64,000 nt of DNA from the NCBI GenBank assembly GCA_031396695.1, contig JANNLG010000052.1, positions 1 through 64,000 on the forward strand, in the 5' to 3' direction. The translations under genes and the position numbers were made by a program. This document shows, piece by piece, positions 60,460 to 64,000 of the stretch (positions are counted from its first letter, which is position 1; every line of letters begins with the position of its first letter). The notes beneath the pieces were generated by a model. It made no database searches. It was not told where the DNA came from and saw only the letters and a list, made by a program, of their open reading frames with translations. The stretch comes from VGRW01 sp031396695. Lineage in GTDB: Bacteria; Myxococcota_A; UBA9160; SZUA-336.

Positions 60460-62108
60460 GGCGGAGCGTCCGCGCAGCAGGCGGGCGCCTCGGGCGGATT
60501 CACGGCGGCGTTCAGGAGCGGGAAGATCGACGCGTCGTCGAGCCGCACGAAGGTCGCGCCGCCGGCGCGCAGGGCCGTGATCAGTGCCGGGAGCTGCGCA
60601 GCCGTGTTCGCGTGGATGTCGTGCATCAGCACGATTCCGCCGCCGGTCTGCTGCAGCTTCCACAGCACCCACGCCACCATGTCGTTGCGGAACTCGTTCG
60701 CGAGTCCACTCGCCATCGCGGGAGAGCAGAAGCCGTTGCCGGCCGCGTAGCACCAGTCGAGCGAGTCGGTGTGCAGGCCGACCATCGACAAGCCGTGCTC
60801 GCGCACCACGCCCGCGGCCGCGCAATTCGACGCCGAGTAGGGAATCCGGAAGAAGCGCGGAAAGAAGCAGGCGTTGCCGACGGCGAGGCGCAGCGCGTCG
60901 TTGGTCGTGGAGACTTCGCTTCGCATCTGCTCGGGCGAAATCGCGGTGAAGAACGGATGCGTGTAGGAGTGGTTGGCGATCTCGAACAGTGGGTCGTCGT
61001 GGATCTCGAGCGCGAGCGCGCGGGCGGGCGCGGATTCGAGCCGTAAGCCCTGCATGAAGAAGGTCGCGGGCACCGACTCGGCGCGCAGCGTCGCGACGAT
61101 CGAGGGCGTGGTCGCGAGGTTCGGTCCGTCGTCGAAGGTGAGCGCGACGCGATTTCCGAACGGTCCAGGGTCGGGCGGCGGCTCCTGGCTGCACGAATAG
61201 CCGCTGCCGGGATCGACGGTCGGCCAGGCCAGACAGAGTGCGGGTCCGAGCAGCGCGTCGACCCGGACCACCAGCGCCTGCTGCGCAACGTCTACGAACG
61301 CGTACGCCGCCAGGATGTCGGCGCCTTCGGGCGCGTCGCCTTGCGGGTCCGTCGCCACGCGCTCGGCCTGGCTCCAGCTGCGCAGCGCACCGTCGCCTAG
61401 ACCCGCGCGCGCCGGCCAGCAGAGCGTGACGGTCGCGATCAGCCCGATCGCGAGCAGGGCGCGCGCGCGAAGTCGCTCGAAGGCAGCGGGCGTCATCACG
61501 CCGAGCAGCGCGAGCGCGAGCAGGGCGAGGGCGGCGATCGAAAGCGCCGGCACGGAATACGCGCTGAAGGTGAGCGCGATCGGGTCGCCGCTCGCGTTGC
61601 CCGTCGAAGTGAGCAGCGTGTCGCTCCCCGCCGGCGTGAGCAGCGCGACGTGCGCGTGCACGGTCGAGGCGCCCGGCGCGGCCGCGAGCGGAAGGTACGT
61701 CTCGAGCAGCGTGGAGCCGGCGCTGCCGTCGCCCGGGGTGACGTCCCATGGCGGCGATGCGAGACCCGTCACGGCGAGCTCGGCGCCGAACTCGTGCGTG
61801 ACCGGATTCGCGCAGGCGGCGTGAGTCGCGGAAGTGACCGCCTGCGAGTCGAGCGAAACGGTGGTGCGCAGAACCAACTCGATACCCGGCACCACCCCTT
61901 CGGGAGTTGCGTGCTCGCAACCGGTGTCGGGATCGCGATCGAGATCGAACAGCACCGTGAGCAGCGCGTCTTGGGCGCGCGCGTTGCCGGTGAGCGTGAG
62001 CGGGAGCGTGAGCGCGAGCAGCGCCAGCAGCGCACGCAGGACCCTCGCTCGCTCTGCGCGGTGGATCGCTCGGTTCGCGTCGCGCTGGTGAAGGATCGGG
62101 GGCGTCAT
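60456..62108 (-). CDS. Exported polysaccharide deacetylase with extra N-terminal domain
   Basis: 550 aa. A signal peptide (LLALLALTLPLTLTGNARAQ) is followed by a beta-rich domain to about 180, a membrane helix (ALSIAALALLALALLGVM), and a NodB deacetylase domain from about residue 320. The latter has VALTFDDGPN (catalytic Asp and metal Asp), IANHSYTHPFF (His ligands) and a later IVLMHDIHAN. It removes acetyl groups from cell-envelope polysaccharide. The N-terminal part is not recognised. Its stop overlaps the cyclase stop by 4 bp. Confidence 0.85.
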   Translation of the reverse strand: MTPPILHQRDANRAIHRAERARVLRALLALLALTLPLTLTGNARAQDALLTVLFDLDRDPDTGCEHATPEGVVPGIELVLRTTVSLDSQAVTSATHAACANPVTHEFGAELAVTGLASPPWDVTPGDGSAGSTLLETYLPLAAAPGASTVHAHVALLTPAGSDTLLTSTGNASGDPIALTFSAYSVPALSIAALALLALALLGVMTPAAFERLRARALLAIGLIATVTLCWPARAGLGDGALRSWSQAERVATDPQGDAPEGADILAAYAFVDVAQQALVVRVDALLGPALCLAWPTVDPGSGYSCSQEPPPDPGPFGNRVALTFDDGPNLATTPSIVATLRAESVPATFFMQGLRLESAPARALALEIHDDPLFEIANHSYTHPFFTAISPEQMRSEVSTTNDALRLAVGNACFFPRFFRIPYSASNCAAAGVVREHGLSMVGLHTDSLDWCYAAGNGFCSPAMASGLANEFRNDMVAWVLWKLQQTGGGIVLMHDIHANTAAQLPALITALRAGGATFVRLDDASIFPLLNAAVNPPEAPACCADAPP

Positions 62109-62203
62109 GGCTCGGCGCTCAGGCTACCATTCCAAGTGGATCTCTCGGGTATGATGCGCGCGAACGCGCGGTGTCGACCGTCTGCTTCTCGGGGCCAAGC
62201 GCA

Positions 62204-63340
62204 ATGTCATCCTCCACTCGCCTCCTGATCCGCGCGGGCCTGTTCGCCTCGAGCCTGACGATCGTGCTGATCGGGATGGAGGTCGCCGGGCAGCTTCACC
62301 ACCGGCTCGCTCGCGGCGGCTGGCGCCTGGCAGGTCATGAAGCCTCTCCGCTGATGGAGCCGCACCCCTACCTGGTCGCGCGTCCGAAGGCGGACGTGCG
62401 AGTGGAGCGCGGCGGCGTGATCGTCACGCTCACTCCGGAGCACACGCGTTGGACCGGCGCTGCCGACGACGACGTGGAGCGCGTCCGCATCGCGTGCATC
62501 GGCGGCTCCACCACGTTCGGCGTGCTGGTGGACGACGAAGACACCTGGCCCGCGATCCTGCAGAAACAGCTCGGCGACGCGGTCACGATCCGCAACTACG
62601 GCGTGCCCGGCTACTCGACCGCGGAGCACGTGATCCAGATGGCGCTGGTCGTGAACGAGTGGCGCCCGGACATCGCGATCTTCTACGTCGGCTGGAACGA
62701 TCTGCGCAGCTATCACGATCCGCGCGCAGTTCCCGACTACTACGGACACGGCATGAATCAGTGGGGCGTGCTCGAGCTCGTGCCGCCGGGCTCGCGCCAC
62801 TTGAAGCCCGCGCTGATGGAGCGTTCCGGAATCGTGTGGATCGCCGAGCGGCTGCGGAACCTGGCGGGGATCGAGCCTTCGGCGCCGATGATCCCGGCCG
62901 GCTCCGACACCCGCAGCGACCCGGATCCCGAGGTCGACCGGCTCTACGCGCGCAATCTCGAGACGATCCTCGCGCTCGCCAAGGCGATCGACGCGCGGCC
63001 CGTGTTCGTACCGCAGCAGATGAACGCAGACGCCTTCGAAGACGACTCGCGCGCGCGCCCGTGGACGCCGCGAGTGATCGACGCGGCGGTGCCGCGGCTG
63101 ATGGACCACTTGAACGGGATCCTCGAGCAGACCTGCACGGCGCCGTGCGTGTTCGCGGCGGACGTCGCGCGCGAGCGCTACCCGACCGAGGACTTCGTCG
63201 ACGAGGGCCACTTCAGCCGCAGCGGCGGCGAGCGGTTCGCGCGCGCGCTCGAGCAGAGCTTGCGCCGTTCCGCTCTGGCCGACGCCCGTTCAGAGCGCGT
63301 GTGGCCCGTGCCCGTCGAGGTTGGTGAGGTGGATCCCTGA
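62204..63340 (+). CDS. SGNH/GDSL hydrolase, membrane-anchored
   Basis: 378 aa. An N-terminal helix (LLIRAGLFASSLTIVLIGME) anchors or exports it. The SGNH blocks are visible: block I IACIGGSTTFGV (nucleophile Ser), block II RNYGVPGYST (Gly), block III FYVGWNDLRSY (Asn) and block V FVDEGHFSRSG (Asp, His). It should be an esterase or acetyl-hydrolase acting outside the cytoplasm. The ATG at 62204 is chosen because the helix begins here. The 3' end overlaps the last gene by about 50 bp. Confidence 0.88.
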   Translation: MSSSTRLLIRAGLFASSLTIVLIGMEVAGQLHHRLARGGWRLAGHEASPLMEPHPYLVARPKADVRVERGGVIVTLTPEHTRWTGAADDDVERVRIACIGGSTTFGVLVDDEDTWPAILQKQLGDAVTIRNYGVPGYSTAEHVIQMALVVNEWRPDIAIFYVGWNDLRSYHDPRAVPDYYGHGMNQWGVLELVPPGSRHLKPALMERSGIVWIAERLRNLAGIEPSAPMIPAGSDTRSDPDPEVDRLYARNLETILALAKAIDARPVFVPQQMNADAFEDDSRARPWTPRVIDAAVPRLMDHLNGILEQTCTAPCVFAADVARERYPTEDFVDEGHFSRSGGERFARALEQSLRRSALADARSERVWPVPVEVGEVDP

Positions 63341-64000
63341 GGACGTAGCGTCGATCGGCTCGAGCGCCTTGCGCAGCTCGGGCGAGGCGGCGAACGTGCG
63401 GCGGCCGGGCAAGACCACGAAGCCATTTCGCGCGAGCGCTCCGCTCCAGGCCGGGTGCGACAGGTTCGCAACCACCAGATCGACGCCGCGCGCGCGCAAG
63501 TAGTCGAACCCCGCACCCGCGATGTCGGGCGCGTCCTCGGGCAGCCCGAAGCCGTCGACGATCGAGCCCACGCGCAGGTCTCCGAAGCGCGCGTCGTCGC
63601 TCATCGCCGTGTCCATCACCACCACGAAGCCGATCGTCTTGCCATCGCGAGTCACGCGCAGCGCGATTCCGGGCGGCCAGGCGCCGAGCGGCAGGAGCGC
63701 GTTCATGTTGCTCGCGTCGCGCGCCGCGACCAGCGTGTAGCTCGACTTGCAGCGCTCCCAGAGCTCGTCGGCCCAGGCGCCGAAGCGCTCGACCCGCTCC
63801 ACGTCGACGCGACTCCGAACCAGACGGCGCACTCCGAGACCGCCGTGCAGCGCGTGAAGTCCGAGCCAGCCGAGTCCCGAGCCCGCGAGCAGATCGAGCC
63901 CGATGCGGCGCGGGAGCGTCTTGCGCAGCCAGGCGTTGCGGTGCAAGAAGCGCGCGGGCCGCAGCACGCGCAGGCAGAAGGGCGTGGTGTGCAGCCACCA
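63290..64000 (-). CDS. Partial gene at window edge, GNAT-like C-terminal part
   Basis: 237 codons are open to the window edge, so the 5' end lies outside; a GTG at 63967 is possible but sequence before it (WWLHTTPFCLRVLRP) still looks coding. Segments such as YTLVAARDASNMNALLPLG, RVTRDGKTIGFVVVMDTAMS and LRARGVDLVVANLSHPAWSG resemble the strands of a GNAT-type domain found in polysaccharide-locus proteins. No clear acetyl-CoA loop is seen. Function not assigned. Confidence 0.6.
   Translation of the reverse strand, partial: WWLHTTPFCLRVLRPARFLHRNAWLRKTLPRRIGLDLLAGSGLGWLGLHALHGGLGVRRLVRSRVDVERVERFGAWADELWERCKSSYTLVAARDASNMNALLPLGAWPPGIALRVTRDGKTIGFVVVMDTAMSDDARFGDLRVGSIVDGFGLPEDAPDIAGAGFDYLRARGVDLVVANLSHPAWSGALARNGFVVLPGRRTFAASPELRKALEPIDATSSGIHLTNLDGHGPHAL

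Overview
The window is a high-GC (roughly 65-70 % by eye), gene-dense stretch of a Gram-negative bacterial chromosome. Start and stop codons commonly overlap by 4 bp (ATGA/GTGA), GTG starts are frequent, and no rRNA, tRNA, phage, transposase or CRISPR is visible. The gene set (several acyl-CoA dehydrogenases, a fatty-acyl-CoA synthetase, a KshA-type Rieske oxygenase, an F420-type luciferase-like oxidoreductase, glutathione transferases, an EthD-like protein, an SGNH hydrolase, an RND/MMPL protein with a LolA-like protein) fits an aerobic, lipid- or steroid-degrading soil or marine bacterium of the former Deltaproteobacteria, such as Myxococcota or Binatia. That placement is inference from gene content only.

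Layout. 1-12.2 kb: partial ettA; an adjacent pair of acyl-CoA dehydrogenases resembling steroid side-chain heteromers; a FliA-type sigma factor beside a PilZ protein; then small housekeeping and detoxification genes, ending in a scar where a hicB-hicA toxin-antitoxin pair and a small membrane-protein gene have both lost their 3' parts. 12.2-25 kb: a rhomboid-like protein with a long extra C-terminal region, an acyl-CoA synthetase, a glycosyltransferase plus TMTC-like membrane TPR protein, a CdaA-type diadenylate cyclase, and a coupled three-gene operon (DUF455 ferritin-like, ATP-grasp, ABA4-like). 25-32 kb: a catabolic block (SDR, EthD-like, LLM oxidoreductase, KshA-like Rieske oxygenase, styrene-oxide-isomerase-like membrane protein, PF10118 hydrolase), then secreted proteins and gene remnants.

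33.1-40.8 kb is the most interesting region: six tightly coupled genes encoding a carrier protein, an acyl-CoA-dehydrogenase-fold flavoprotein, an amino acid:[carrier protein] ligase (a truncated seryl-tRNA-synthetase homologue), a DUF1839 protein, a GH2 beta-mannosidase-like protein and a tandem alpha/beta-hydrolase protein with a Cys nucleophile. Read together, they suggest that an amino acid is loaded on a carrier protein, possibly oxidised there, and passed to an acceptor (perhaps a glycoside) by a Cys-dependent acyltransferase. The product is unknown.

40.8-45.2 kb is a degraded region: a 5'-truncated PhyH gene, a cupin gene, a histidine-kinase tail, and a lower-GC kaiC-cheB pair bracketed by a remnant of a second cupin gene. 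45.2-64 kb returns to ordinary chromosome: an MFS transporter, a metallophosphoesterase, an acyl-CoA dehydrogenase, a secreted cyclophilin, a delta-9-type desaturase, a LolA-like protein, a ferredoxin-reductase-like flavoprotein, thioesterase, ArfB, gamma-glutamylcyclotransferase, an RND-like protein, GST, GNAT, a membrane adenylate/guanylate cyclase, a polysaccharide deacetylase, an SGNH hydrolase and a partial gene at the right edge.
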